From Adiantum capillus-veneris (taxonomy: Eukaryota; Streptophyta; Polypodiopsida; Polypodiales; Pteridaceae), in assembly GCA_014529385.2 (NCBI GenBank), contig CM043945.1, positions 2,578,312 to 2,642,311 of the forward strand: a DNA stretch of 64,000 bases, read 5' to 3'. The notes beneath the pieces were generated by a model. That model was not told where the DNA came from, searched no databases, and saw only the letters and a list, made by a program, of their open reading frames with translations. A program made the translations under genes and the position numbers. Below, piece after piece: positions 21,894 to 32,540 of this stretch (the stretch's first letter is position 1; the number at the start of each line of letters is the position of its first letter).

Positions 21894-22196
21894 AAGAGAT
21901 GAAGAAGAAGAAGAAGAAGAAGAAGAAGATGGAGCAAGAGCACTCTTCAATTGCACAAATGAGAGAATGAATGAATTTTAGGTTTAGTTGACTTTTATAT
22001 GAGCTCGCCCCATTCACACTTGGGTGCCCATGCTTAGCCAACTAACCCTTGAATGTTCCTGTTAGAGTGCGCCTCTCATCGGCGATCACTCTACCCTTTT
22101 CCTATTGGACCGACAAGCCCAATTCCTGACTCTACCAAGTAAATAATACACGTCCGTCGTAGCTGATAGGATGTCCGTGAGCCGTGAGGGTTAACA
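21593..22196 (-). repeat. Element B 5' LTR (604 bp)
   Basis: Same ends (TGTTAAC...GCGCACA) and body as the 3' LTR at 13332-13916; differs at a few bases and by indels in the microsatellite (about 21836-21930). TATA-like ATATAAAAG on the minus strand at 21992-22000. Confidence 0.96.
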
Positions 22197-22202
22197 GTCG
22201 TC

Positions 22203-22560
22203 CATGTGGCTATGTGGTAAGGATTAAGTTCATTATGTGACACTGTTGGGGTCAGTACTAAGCGAATAGGGACCCTTGGATATTTACAAGGTCGCTATTC
22301 GCTCGATATTTACCTGTGTTTTTTAGCACTTAGGGGTCAGAACCAAGCGAATAGGGATCAAACGAACCATTTCAAGAATCGTATTATCTACTTTTTGACC
22401 CGTGTCTTGCACGCTATCTAGCTATATGGTAAGCTTTAAGTTCATTATGTCACAGTGTTGGGGTTAGTACCAAGTGAATAGAAACAGTTCGAAATCTTTA
22501 AGGCCACTAATCGCCCAGTATTGACCCAGATCAGAACCAAGCGATTAGGGACTTATATGA
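22203..22560. repeat. Two-unit tandem repeat (about 217 bp) with AAGCGAATAGGGA sub-repeats
   Basis: Unit 1 starts near 22203 and unit 2 near 22419; both read TATATGGTAAG/TATGTGGTAAG then TTAAGTTCATTATGT and a tract of CCAAGCGAATAGGGA-like sub-repeats (near 22255, 22333, 22471 and 22536). AGGTCGCTATTCGCTCG in unit 1 is partly inverse to the sub-repeat. No coding potential is seen. It begins at the right flank of element B. Confidence 0.7.
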
Positions 22561-22649
22561 CCATTTCAAGATCCGTATTTGCTTTTTTCTGACCTATGTC
22601 CAATAAACAATCTAATTGTTAGCACTTTTTCATGTTAGGCACGCTATCT

Positions 22650-23540
22650 CACTTCTGCCTGCGAATGTGCATGACAAAATCTATGTAATAGATCCGCTTA
22701 TATCGCCTATGCTTCAAAACAATGGAATGTCATTTTGATGTTGCTGGGCTGGTTCAACAGAGTAAACTGGAATCTAGCATGCTTTCTGGTCACTGCATAC
22801 AATCAAAGGTGAGTTTTGTGTCGGTATGCAAAGCTATGTTGGATTTAGAATCTTACTATTTCTCATCGTTGATAGTTTTGATGTTTTCTTTTGTGTAATG
22901 AACATTGCTATTCGACATTGAAGCGAAGGTTGTCTACTACGAAAACTTTGGGCAAAGAAAGGGATTCCATATGTGTGTAAAGGCGTAAGGCTTATCTTTA
23001 TGCTTTTGCATGTAGTGTCTATTTCTAATGCCCTAATGAAGCAAGTGCTTATGTATGTAGTTCTGCAAGAAAATTTGTTTTCTGTGTGGAGCACATTTTG
23101 TTACAACATGATCTAGGTGTTGCCACCACTGAGCATCGACGGGTCAGTGTGCCCACTCAAACTGATGATTTTAGCTATGGTTGGACGTGTATGAATACTA
23201 TGCTCCTTCTAAGCCAAATTTTGGATGTACCAAACGTAACTATGCATGTTGTTTTAGTGCTTGTATCGCTGCAATGTCTTTATGAAGATAAGTTACTTCT
23301 TTACTCACTGTCTTATTATCACGCATCTACAGGACCTTGAATTACATGACTACAACCCCTATGATGCGCACAATTTTTATGTAATGGCCATTCAATATAT
23401 TATAATTGCGGTGCATAGTCGGTCAAGAGAGGAAAGCACACGAGCTGAGGAGTTTGAACAGGCCCGCATTGACGAAATCACATAGAGGTACCAGCAAACT
23501 CAAGATGAGGTTCAAAACATGCAAGAAGCAATCAATCAAT
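22650..23540 (+). pseudogene. Possible C48 (Ulp1-like) cysteine peptidase fragment
   Basis: Three plus-strand pieces in order resemble the end of an Ulp1/C48 peptidase domain. The first, near 22646-22740, reads LPANVHDKIYVIDPLISPML, like the I-D-P block after the catalytic His. The second, near 23137-23200, reads VPTQTDDFSYGWTCMNTMLL, like the Q-x-D-x-x-C-G-x-x-x-C block with the catalytic Cys replaced by Tyr. The third, from about 23333 after a good acceptor (CATCTACAG), reads LHDYNPYDAHNFYVMAIQYI and a Glu-rich tail. An exon-intron gene remnant or a copy carried by a DNA transposon would both fit. The match is by eye and modest. Confidence 0.38.
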
Positions 23541-23560
23541 ATTGTAATAGAAATTGCCTA

Positions 23561-24229
23561 TGAACTTTGAGAATAGCGGAATTAGGAGAATTAGAGTGAA
23601 CATGTTTGTGAGACTACTTTGAGAACATAGAGGGTGAACTTAATTAGCGGTAGCAACATAACCATAATACTTAATTAACTTGGCATGAACAATACTTTTT
23701 CAAGAGAGAGAGTTTAGAGAACTTGACAACAATTGAGGACCAGATTTATGTGGAGCCGATCCCCCCTCCAATAGACTTTTGTATTTAAATAGATTCTCCC
23801 ATCAAGAGAGACTTGGTACAATACAATCTTTGTGTTTCTTGTGACGTAGGTGATGCAATGAAGATGGAAAGATTCATGCATCACAAGCATAGCATAGACT
23901 TTGTAAAAAGCATTAACCATCTCCGGCCTCAGTCCCAAGGCCTCAAACACCTTCAAACCTAGCTTGCCTAAGGTCAAAGGTCTTTTAACACTAACCATTG
24001 AAGGTCTTTAATGAAGCTAACACTAAGGTCTTTAAGATCCATTAGCTAGCCTTTCTCTTTGACATATCATCTCTCATTTGGATCCCCTTTAACCTTGGCC
24101 CCGTGTTGAGATAGATCCATAAGCACATGTCTATATTCTAACCCTTGTTCTCGTTTATTCTCCCACATTAAATAATCAGTTTAATATGAGAAAATCATTT
24201 GGGTTGCTTAGATATTAGATTTTATGACA
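23561..24229 (-). repeat. Solo LTR of the element F family (669 bp)
   Basis: Matches the LTR of element F at both ends (47304-47672 and about 48500-48896): plus strand begins TGAACTTTGAGAATAGCGG and ends TTTTATGACA. The middle roughly 800 bp of the F LTR is absent here. No internal element sequence is attached and no clear 5-bp duplication flanks it (gccta against atatt). Confidence 0.78.
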
Positions 24230-25074
24230 ATATTATACGGACTCCATAGAAGTAGGGAATTGGATTACATGTCAATGACGAGAGAGAGAATAGAGTGAAG
24301 CTTCATAGGTTCAAGATACATGGGAAGCCATGGACAAAGCCAAGCATTCGAGCGATGCAAAAGGGCACCCGAGACCGTCTCCCAAGGGAGAAGAAACAAC
24401 AACCGGGGGAGAGGGCAGGAGAGTAGTGTTAGCAATAGGGGCAGGGGGCAGCAAGTAGTGGTAGCAACCGAGGTAGGGGAGCAATGGTAGCAACACAGGT
24501 AGTCGCCCCTTTGTATAAATTATGAATGAAAAAATAGAATGTATAAAGTCTTGAGACAATACAAAGTTTACAATTTTGATACAATGTTTGAGTGGCACAA
24601 AATGTCTTTGTATTAATCATTTTGGGGTATACATCTTGGATGGCATGGTAGTAAAACTCATTGCGTGCACATGGTATGTGACCTAGCTTCCGCTTGAAGC
24701 AATCAAGTGAAGTGTATTTGAGAGGGACTCCTTGCACAATGTTGTTTTCTCCTTGCGCCTTGGAATTTGAGAAAAACACAGTGTTAGCATCTACATCTTT
24801 AAGGCATTAAAGATAACTGAAATTTATCATTTAGTTAGTACCTTTCTATTGTTGAGACTGAATGCATACACTTCTAGCAATAGTGGTAGGTCTTCATATG
24901 TAAGATCTACCCTAAGGTGTGCAAGAGTTGTACTTGACATTGTGTCCATCACAGTAAGTAGGCTCTCTCAAAGGTAGATCTCCATTGCTAAAGATTTGCT
25001 CTCAGAGTTAGTCTCTAGTATATCTTGGTTGAGTGGAATAAGTTGCCCACTAAGAAGATGATATCTAAAATAGT
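24230..25074 (-). other. Unrecognised sequence with a coding-like minus-strand piece
   Basis: Mostly featureless. Minus-strand 24779-24598 reads with good amino-acid composition (GVPLKYTSLDCFKRKLGHIP, YHAIQDVYPKM) and is preceded by a TACTAAC-type branch point and TTTCAG near 24830, so an old exon is possible. Short AGCAATGG/AGCAAC repeats lie at 24420-24500. No family is recognised. Confidence 0.3.
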
Positions 25075-25079
25075 AAAAT

Positions 25080-25400
25080 TGTAAAGCGTGAGCTTTGTCC
25101 TAAAGTGTGAGTCAAGGAGAGGAGAGTGGATTTATCGCACATGCTGTGGAGCAAGGCTGAAGAGCTACTTCAAGCTCATTTCATGAATGAATAAACACAA
25201 CTCTATTTTGCACTACATGATTTTCTATGGTGAGCTTGTTCTAAGCTAAGTCAATACTCAAGATTGTTTTTATGAGTCCAAGCTAATTCTATCTTGGAAC
25301 CTAATTCACTTGAGTGATAACCTTGCTTACACACACACTCACACATTGACGCTATGTTTCTCTTTCATCCACCATAGCTAGCACGATCCAATTCCCAACA
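25080..25400 (+). repeat. TRIM-like element 5' LTR
   Basis: Starts TGTAAAGCGTGAGC and ends CCCAACA; more than 90 percent alike by eye to 27248-27567. Confidence 0.92.
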
Positions 25401-25402
25401 AT

Positions 25403-25414
25403 TGGTATCAGAGC
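25403..25414 (+). promoter_or_regulatory. Primer binding site, initiator tRNA-Met
   Basis: TGGTATCAGAGC two bases inside the 5' LTR, the complement of the plant initiator tRNA-Met 3' end. Confidence 0.95.
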
Positions 25415-27042
25415 TTTAGGTTATGCTAGCTAGATGTGTCATTATGCATTAGTATGTGTTGATTATTAGCATCTCCATTAGATCGATTAGCATTTTATAA
25501 TTGTTGTTACGGCCCATTGACATTTTCATAACTAGTTGCATCTCTCACTAATTAAGCACTAATCTAGATGTGTGGGCATGTCCTTGGCACACCCAAGAGG
25601 CCACTACCCTCCATGGCTAGGTAGACTTGATTAGGGAGAGGATTAGCATCCTTTGAATTGCATTTTAGATTGCCTTTTTGCGTCAATTTTTGCATCATTT
25701 GCCTCTTCAATTAAATTTATTGAACTCATTTTCTTTTTGCATTGCTCACCTCATCCTGAAGTGCTCATTTCAAGCTTTCCATAGAGCCTTCAAGCTCTGA
25801 AATCCGAGCTCAAAAACCTCTTAAACTCCATCCCCAATTTTGCCTATATTTAGGACACTTGGTTTAAGGCATTGACTCCTAAAATTGGTAAGGTGGTCGT
25901 GAGCTCGACTTGGTGTGCCTATTTTTGGTGTGTTTACTGGACGGACCTGAATTTGCATTCAAATTAACCTTTTTAGGACTGGCGGGTCCGCTCGGGGAGA
26001 GTCCCACGCCCGCACCTATGCGCCTGCCCAAAGGCACTGCCCGGACTGTCCCCGACCTGGAGTCCCTGCCCGCCTTGCCTGTTGGCACAAGCACCGGCTC
26101 CCGCGGCATCCTTCATCTCCCTCGGCCCTTAATAGGCCTGCTTTCCCACAAGGTTGCTGCCTCAAACCTTTGAGAGTCTTTAAGAGCCTGCTCTCTTCTG
26201 CTCTACAGAAGTGACTGAAGAATCTTAAAAGAATTTCAAATTCCAAGGCCCTCCAAGGCCAAGGCACTAGAGATTGTGCTCACTGCAAAGCACCAAGTGC
26301 TCGTCCATTCAAGAAGCATAAAGCTCCAAGTGGAAGAAATAAAGCAACCAAAGGCCTCAAGAGTTGAGCATCTCCACCAGCTTTGACAAAGGCATCTCCA
26401 AGCCAAAAGATCAAGGCCTCACCAACCAAAAGTGTATGTGAAGAGTGACTTCACCTCGAGTGAAGAGGTACTTCACATTAAGAGAATTTTATTAAGAAGA
26501 CATTAAAATTGAAATCTTGCAGCCAAGCACAACAACTTCTTACAATGTATGTAATTGTATTTGTCTACATGGATAACATTATGTGCTTTTGTAAGGGGAT
26601 AGACATTGGAATTGGAGAGTCTCCAAATTGATAAAACCTCTCCATGTGTGAAGAATTTGTGACAATGAGTATGAGAAACACCGCATGCTTGGGCTCTCGG
26701 AGTACGACCAAGATGGAAGAGAAAGCATTAACTTTTTGCATAAACCCTTTTATAGGATATTTTAGGATATTGTTGCATGTCATTATGACGTATGAAATAA
26801 ATCCTAATTGCACAACAAAAAGGGGGACAGAAGCACTCGTTCGAGGGGAGGATACGAAGTCAAATACCATGAAGCAGTTGAAAGCAACAGCAGAAGCAAT
26901 GAAGGCAAGAGACCTGACAAAGGATCAACTCACATAGTAGAAGACAAAGAGGACAAAGGAGAGAGCAACCTTGTCTTTTATGAAGACCCATTTTGAAGAT
27001 GCAGCCTCTCTACTTGTAGGGGAGGACTTTTTCTTGTGTGGT

Positions 27043-27205
27043 TTTTATCATCCTGTGTGGATATCATCATCCTTTGTGGATTTTACTTTTCTATGTGGAT
27101 TTTATCATCCTGTGTGGATATCAACATCCTTTGTGGATTTTGTCAGTCTGTGTGGATTTTACTATCCTGTGTGGATACCAGCTTATCATCCTGTGTGGAT
27201 CATGC
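27043..27205 (+). repeat. Minisatellite of TTTATCATCCTGTGTGGA-like units
   Basis: About nine imperfect units of 18-21 bp (core ATCCTGTGTGGAT or TCTGTGTGGATTTT) directly upstream of the polypurine tract of the TRIM-like element. All three plus frames stay open across it, giving repeat peptides such as FYHPVWIS, so the open frames are a by-product of the repeat. Confidence 0.85.
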
Positions 27206-27247
27206 ATCTTCAGTATCTTGTCATATTCCAAACCTCAAGGGGAGGAT

Positions 27248-27567
27248 TGTAAAGTGTGAGCTTTGTCCTAAAGTGTGAGTCAAGGAGAGGAGAGTGGATT
27301 TATGCCACATGCTGTGGAGCAAGGCTGAAGAGCTACTTAAAGCTCATTTCATGAATGAATAAACACAACTCTATTTTGCATTACATGCTTATCTATGGTG
27401 AGCTTGTGCTAAGCTAAGTCAATACTCAAGATTGTGTTTATGAGTCCAAGCTAATTCTATCTTGGAACCTAATTCACTTGAGTGATAACCTTGCTTACAC
27501 ACACACTCACACATTGACGCTATGTGTCTCTTTCATCCACCATAGCTAGCATGATCCAATTCCCAAA
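27248..27567 (+). repeat. TRIM-like element 3' LTR
   Basis: Copy of the LTR at 25080-25400; last bases read CCCAAA in place of CCCAACA, consistent with loss of one C. Confidence 0.92.
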
Positions 27568-27572
27568 AAAAT

Positions 27573-28420
27573 GACACTATGAAATTTTGAGAGCTTATAA
27601 TGCACTTGCAAATTATGGACTTCTTTTGTGAAATATAGATTTTTCCCTCCAACTGTTTTCTATCCCAATTATCATCTAAAAAGTCCAAATAACTCTCAGA
27701 CTTGCAAATGAATATTGTTTTGGTAGTTCTTATTTGCTCATCAAAGAAGAAATCTAAAAACAAATAGAGTGAGCCTAACAATCTTTGTAGCAATAGAATA
27801 CTTGAGGGACTTCTGTATATCCTGAAACAACCTATTCCTGAAGCTTTCACTAGTTTGGGATGTTATGGCAAGGACCAATCCTTGCTGTCAAACAATGGAA
27901 GTGGCAAATGAGTCACATGACCCTAGCCAGACAGTATTCAGGGTTCCAAATATGACATATCATAAAAGAATATTCCATTATTTGCAAGCTCCTTGTGTGG
28001 TCTCGGTACATTTGCTCACCTATAAATTCATGGAAAGCATAAAAAATCCCAACTATGCTCTCAAGTGGTTGCCAATGCGTCTTGTTCGATGGATAAATAA
28101 ATGCACCATATCAGACATGATATCAACCATAAGCCTTCAAAAATAAACATGCACTAAATGAGATATATGCTCAAAATACCGTATAGTTGGGTTGATTCGG
28201 TGGAAAACTAGGAGGAGATGTTTGCAACCTTAAGTCTACATGTTGGAAAGCATTTTGTATGAGTACCTCTTTCACCCACTTGCTTTGTGCACACACTTTA
28301 AACTCTTTAACTTGTCCCTTGAAAGCCTCCACAAAATCATTGTGTTGCCTCCTCTTCCTCCTCCTTGTCTGCAATAGTACCCAACTCTTGATAGTTATTC
28401 TAGATTTATCCATGACTTCT
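27573..28420 (-). other. Unrecognised minus-strand coding-like pieces
   Basis: Frames 27850-27533 (105 aa, Arg/Leu/Phe-rich) and 28413-28171 (80 aa, starting MDKSRITIKSWVLLQTRRRK) have plausible composition but no motif I recognise. They lie on the same strand as the coding-like piece at 24598-24779, on the other side of the TRIM-like insertion, so all could be parts of one dead gene. This is conjecture. Confidence 0.25.
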
Positions 28421-28879
28421 CATCTGTAGTATAATAATTAAAAATGATAACATAGTCAATTGTAGTGTTAGGCCTTTGAGAGGTAGTCATGTTGTGCACT
28501 AGAACACATAGTAGAGCTAGCGCAAATATGAAAAAGGGAAGACAGTTTTGAGAGGGAAGTAGAGTTACTCAAAGTAACATTTGGGCGATAACATAGATAT
28601 TGGATGGAGCCTTCAATGCAAGTTCTGAAATTCTTTGGTACAAAGTTAGTACGGTTTATGGAATTTATGCTTTGAAAGTGTGAAATTGTATAATTTGAAT
28701 AACAAAATATTTATTTTTTCGACGAGTCTCGCTCTAAAATGCCAATTTTCAACGTAACGTTAGCCTCTTCCTCATTGGTCAAGCACCACTCTCTCTCTAG
28801 AACTAAAAGGCCCAAAAGTGAGTCCAACTTTCTTCGAATGTGGACAAAATGTCTACTCTGGATGTAAATGTGCCCGAGG

Positions 28880-29090
28880 TGAATGTTGCCTTGTTTACAC
28901 AAGGTGTAGGTGTTGTTCCAGACATTGAGGTTTGCCTCAAATGTATTGGTCATGTAAATTTGCAAAGGCTTGAAGATGATGCAAACTAAAGAGATGGTCA
29001 CATGTATGCAAGCATTTAGAGTTACTAAAATGGAGAAAGTTTGTGAAGCTTGTCAATTTGGAAAGCAGGCAAAATCATCTAATTTGTGAA
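28880..29090 (+). pseudogene. Copia GAG-pre-integrase fragment
   Basis: Plus-strand remnant of the integrase zinc-binding region: CIGHVNLQRL (28940-28970), then after a frame change KEMVTCMQAFRVTKMEKVCE and ACQFGKQAKSSNL (to 29085). The G-H-x-N block and C-x-x-C-x-x-G-K-Q are the hallmarks of Copia GAG-pre-integrase. The catalytic core is not found downstream. Confidence 0.8.
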
Positions 29091-29363
29091 GGAAATACAT
29101 TTTTTGGAAAATTCCAAGCCATTCTCAAGACTCGCAATGATGGTGATCTCTAGCCCCTTGCGCACAAAAAAGGCCTATGTGCTCGTCAAAGCCTCACCAT
29201 AGTTTTTCTTGTATTCTTTCTCACTAGATAAGTAATCCTTGCTACCTATTGTAGGATGGTTTTGGATTTTTTGTTTGTATATATCATCAAATTCCTCCTA
29301 TCAAAAGAAACAAGATTTATTGAGGCCCACACACAAACTATATACACCCACGTGCAATAATAT

Positions 29364-30331
29364 TTACATAAGTGTTCCCTTCCACAAAAGTTGTGCCAAC
29401 AATGACAGAAATAGAGTAAGCCACCTAGATTGATTCATGGTAGTGCTCCTGAGTGCCCTTTCTACCTCTACCCTATTAGCCTCATCAAACTTGTCTAACA
29501 AAGACTTAGGATTTACAAGGCCCAACTTGTGCATCATGAAGATGTCATGAGCAGTAGTCTGAGGCACATGTTACCCTAATTGAATAACCATGGAAACGTC
29601 ATATCAAAAAATATAGTTTGAATACATATGAACATAAAAAATATAATGAAGATTTAAACTTACTTGTTAATCATTCCAAGCACCAACAAAAACTCCGCCA
29701 TTTTGTGCGGCTCAAACTTCACTAGAGTGCACTCCACACGTGGCATAGTATGCTCATCTAGATGCTCCTTGTATGACCAATACTTCAAGCATGTAGCCTT
29801 TGGTTGCCATCTTGAGCCACAAACACCTTCTTCTCTTTGTGATATATGTTGGGGATGGCTAAGAGATCATCGTCAAAGTCTATAAAGATGTATAGCTCTC
29901 TACCATGCACTCCACATCTGCCAAACTGTATAGATTCTTTCCTTAAAAAAAACTCCAACATGATGAAGCAAGCCATGGTAGACTGATAAATTAGTTTGGA
30001 AAAAGAGGTAGTCAACTTGGCCACACAATCATCATTGATTCTAATAGCTAGATTTTCAAGTGATTGGCATAGCAGGATGTGTAGCAAGAGGTTATTGTAT
30101 GTGTGGATCAATCTATCCTGATGAGATGTAGCTATCCACTAATGAACTGAAAATATCATTGTATGGCTCATTGGTCTCACCCATCCTACTAGAGGAGGAG
30201 GTGAAGACATCAAACTTGATGATTCTGGATAGGGTGGCAAGAGCAGCAACAATGACAATCAATGTGACCATAGAAGTGGTAGTGCACTCCAAAGAGCCTG
30301 TAGGTTGTAACGATGTGCTCTCTTGCGTCAT
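29364..30331 (-). pseudogene. Unrecognised multi-piece gene, minus strand
   Basis: Coding-like pieces in order on the minus strand: 30331-30113 (72 aa from MTQESTSLQPTG), 30111-29785 (108 aa; KLIYQSTMACFIMLEFFLRK, IDFDDDLLAIPNIYHKEKKV), a further frame to about 29664 ending KMAEFLLVLGMI, then a strong splice donor (GTAAGT, 29663-29658), and after an AT-rich gap 29567-29364 (67 aa; HDIFMMHKLGLVNPKSLLDK). Amino-acid usage looks real across frame changes, so this resembles an interrupted intron-bearing gene or transposon gene. I cannot name a family. Confidence 0.4.
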
Positions 30332-30339
30332 GTTGAGTG

Positions 30340-30853
30340 GAATTTTAATTGGACACTCAACACCTTAGATTGGTTTTGAGTACTTACTCACATTATGGAA
30401 GAGTATTGAAGCTCAAAAAAGAGCTTGAAAAAGTATGAGAATGAACTGAAAGGGCCACACTCAATTTTGCTTGAAAAAATCCTCAAAAGCAAGGTAGTAG
30501 CACCAAGTGTTCTTTTACAAGGCTTGATGGTGTTGGATTAAGGAAAATAAATGCAATGCAAAGCCTACAATAGCTCAATTTTTGGGAAATAAAAAATGGC
30601 GGCGTTGTAATTGAGACCTTCCAAAAGATGCAAGCGTGTAGTAAAATTGAAATGTTAGAGAAGTGGAATTAGTGCAATTTTGCCTTTGTTGATTTGCATA
30701 GGGTTGCAAAAAGAGGGTGTGTGGGAGAAAGGAAAGTAGGATAAGGCGATGGGGCACCTTGGCATGGAAACTTGGTAGTGCAACAAGGGTGAGTCGAGGC
30801 AGCCCCCTTGGGAGTTTATGTGCATCCTTGAGAGTGTGTTTATCACAATCACA

Positions 30854-30893
<40 letters not shown>

Positions 30894-30936
30894 GCATCAA
30901 TGAGGGAGATGATACACACACAATGGATTTGGAGTT

Positions 30937-30985
<49 letters not shown>

Positions 30986-32540
30986 GTGTGTGTGTGTGTG
31001 CACGCGCGCACATGTGTTTTGTTGGGGGGGGGGGGGGGGGGGGGGGAATCTTGGGATTAATAGAAAATATTTATAGTAGCCCAATATGGGCAAGAATATA
31101 GTACCTCCTCTCATTTGGGCTACTGGATAACATATTCATTTATTCTTGAGAAGAAGAAGTCTCTTTGGTCCAATCCAATGCTATCAAGTCATAACTAGAA
31201 TTGTTAGTGGACTTTATATTCTAAGCCTACTTACTGGAATGAGATAATATAAGCATCTCCCTTTTTATTCATCAAAGAGTGAAACTCTTTCAAGATAGTA
31301 ACATGGCGCCTTAATGGCTCCATAGGTCCAAGCATAAAGCCATGAGCGCCTTGATTTGATGCTCGGATTAATGGCTTTTCTGGTGAGAGCTTCTCTTGGG
31401 GTCATAGCATGTTCACTATAACAATCAATAATAATTTTGTTTTCTCCAAGCTTGAGCAGGTGAGATTCTAATGTTTCATAGTATTGATTTTGAGCATGAG
31501 AGAGAGGATCTTTGAATAGTCCTCCTATTGTTTGTTTAGCTTCAAGGGGTCTCGATGGATGTAACGTATTGTGAAGGTTCCTTGGAATGGTTGTAATTTT
31601 TGTGCAAGAAGTGCTCTAATAGCATTTGGGCAAGTCTTTATGTGGCAGAGAAATGCTCATACCTTGAAAAGTGGTTCACTTCATCCTAATAAATATTTTG
31701 TCTTCACCAAGAATTTGAATTTTTTGGTACCTTCCCTTGGGATTTTGTGGCATCCCCTCAACACTAACACCCTACCTTAAAGGTGGCGGCAGGGAATCAA
31801 GGGTTGGGAAGTGCCTTGTGGGGAGATCGAGGCAATCTCGACCATCTAGATCATCCAAAACTAAACCTAGGCTACTAGGCTGGTTGGTCAGGGGCTTCAA
31901 TAAGAGATTTTTTTAAATAAAACCTAGACAGTCGGATTTGGGGTGCCTTGAGAGTGCCATACCAGCAAAAATGGCCGAGAGGCTTGTTAGTTTTGAATTT
32001 GAATTTTTCAAAACTCATTATGCACACCAACAAGGTGAGGCAAAAGTTGAGGGGGAGCAACCACAAGGGATACGGAGAGCAGACAGACGATGGACCTCAA
32101 TGGACCTTGGGAGGGAGAGCAAGTTATGTAGGCCATATACCTCAATCTTGGGAGGGATGGATATATGCAGGGTAGCAGGAGGATCAAATTAAATGTATCT
32201 TGGGAGGGGGAGGGAGAGGGGGTGATGTGCGGTAGAATAGAAACTCTCAAGATGGGAAATATATATCCTAAACCTGATTTGAATGAGATGCTGGAGGAAA
32301 GCAACTTGTCGTCAACCAACTCAAGTAGTGACTTTGTAGCAACACTTGGTGTTAATGATGCATGACCAAATGAAGGACAAGAATCATGATTTCATTCTAG
32401 TGGTGATGACCAAGCTATTGCATATGCTGATTCTCATTCAAATCTCATGACATATCCAATCCATGGGATGAAATTTGTAATGCTCCCTCTGGGTCTAGCC
32501 TTGCATGCTTCTCACCATTTCTTCATTTTTTCTTAGGAGA
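30340..32540. other. No recognisable gene
   Basis: Apart from the microsatellite cluster at 30851-31046 this stretch shows only short open frames with no motif. Its start could be the 5' flank of the minus-strand gene at 29364-30331. A G/A-rich run lies at 32090-32225. Confidence 0.5.
30851..31046. repeat. Microsatellite cluster: (CA)n, (CT)n, (TG)n, poly-G
   Basis: (AC)n at about 30851-30892, (TC)n at 30936-30983, (TG)n at 30984-31000, alternating CG near 31002-31009 and a 23-bp G run at 31024-31046. Overlapping open frames are low-complexity artefacts. Confidence 0.95.

Larger units (their letters stand above)
13332..22196 (-). mobile_element. Element B: complete RT-lacking Gypsy-type retrotransposon
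   Basis: An 8865-bp insertion bounded by LTRs (5' LTR 22196-21593, 3' LTR 13916-13332) and a perfect 5-bp target duplication GTCGT (13327-13331 and 22197-22201). In minus-strand order: LTR, tRNA-Asp primer site, leader, gag with four zinc knuckles, protease remnant, an ORF with repeated W-V-P-K motifs, a second polypurine tract followed by U3-like DNA, about 1.6 kb noncoding, polypurine tract and LTR. No RT, RNase H or integrase is present between the ends. The LTRs differ at few positions, so the insertion is fairly recent. Confidence 0.95.
25080..27567 (+). mobile_element. TRIM-like non-coding LTR retroelement
   Basis: A 2.5-kb element with 321/320-bp LTRs (25080-25400, 27248-27567), an initiator tRNA-Met primer site just inside the 5' LTR, and a purine-rich tract (CTCAAGGGGAGGAT) just before the 3' LTR. 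A 5-bp duplication AAAAT (25075-25079 and 27568-27572) fits if one C has been lost at the end of the 3' LTR. The 1.85-kb interior encodes no recognisable gag or pol, so the element would depend on another for movement. Copia-type priming suggests a Copia-derived partner. Confidence 0.88.

Noticed and set aside
22203-22560. Possible CRISPR-like or regulated repeat array
   Set aside because: Only two units with degenerate sub-repeats, in a plant retrotransposon context; no spacers of constant length.
25879-26267. GC-rich stretch with overlapping frames on both strands inside the TRIM-like element
   Set aside because: Frames of 76-87 aa on both strands share no known motif and are likely due to local GC content.
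26971-27278. Three overlapping plus-strand frames rich in FYHPVWIS/CGFY repeats
   Set aside because: A DNA minisatellite with a stop-free unit; all frames are open together, so a repeat protein is not supported.
28711-29001. 96-aa minus-strand frame
   Set aside because: It overlaps the plus-strand Copia GAG-pre-integrase fossil, which has clear motifs.
30575-31114. 179-aa minus-strand frame with His-Thr, Arg-Glu and Cys-Val repeats
   Set aside because: Low-complexity translation of CA, CT and TG microsatellites.
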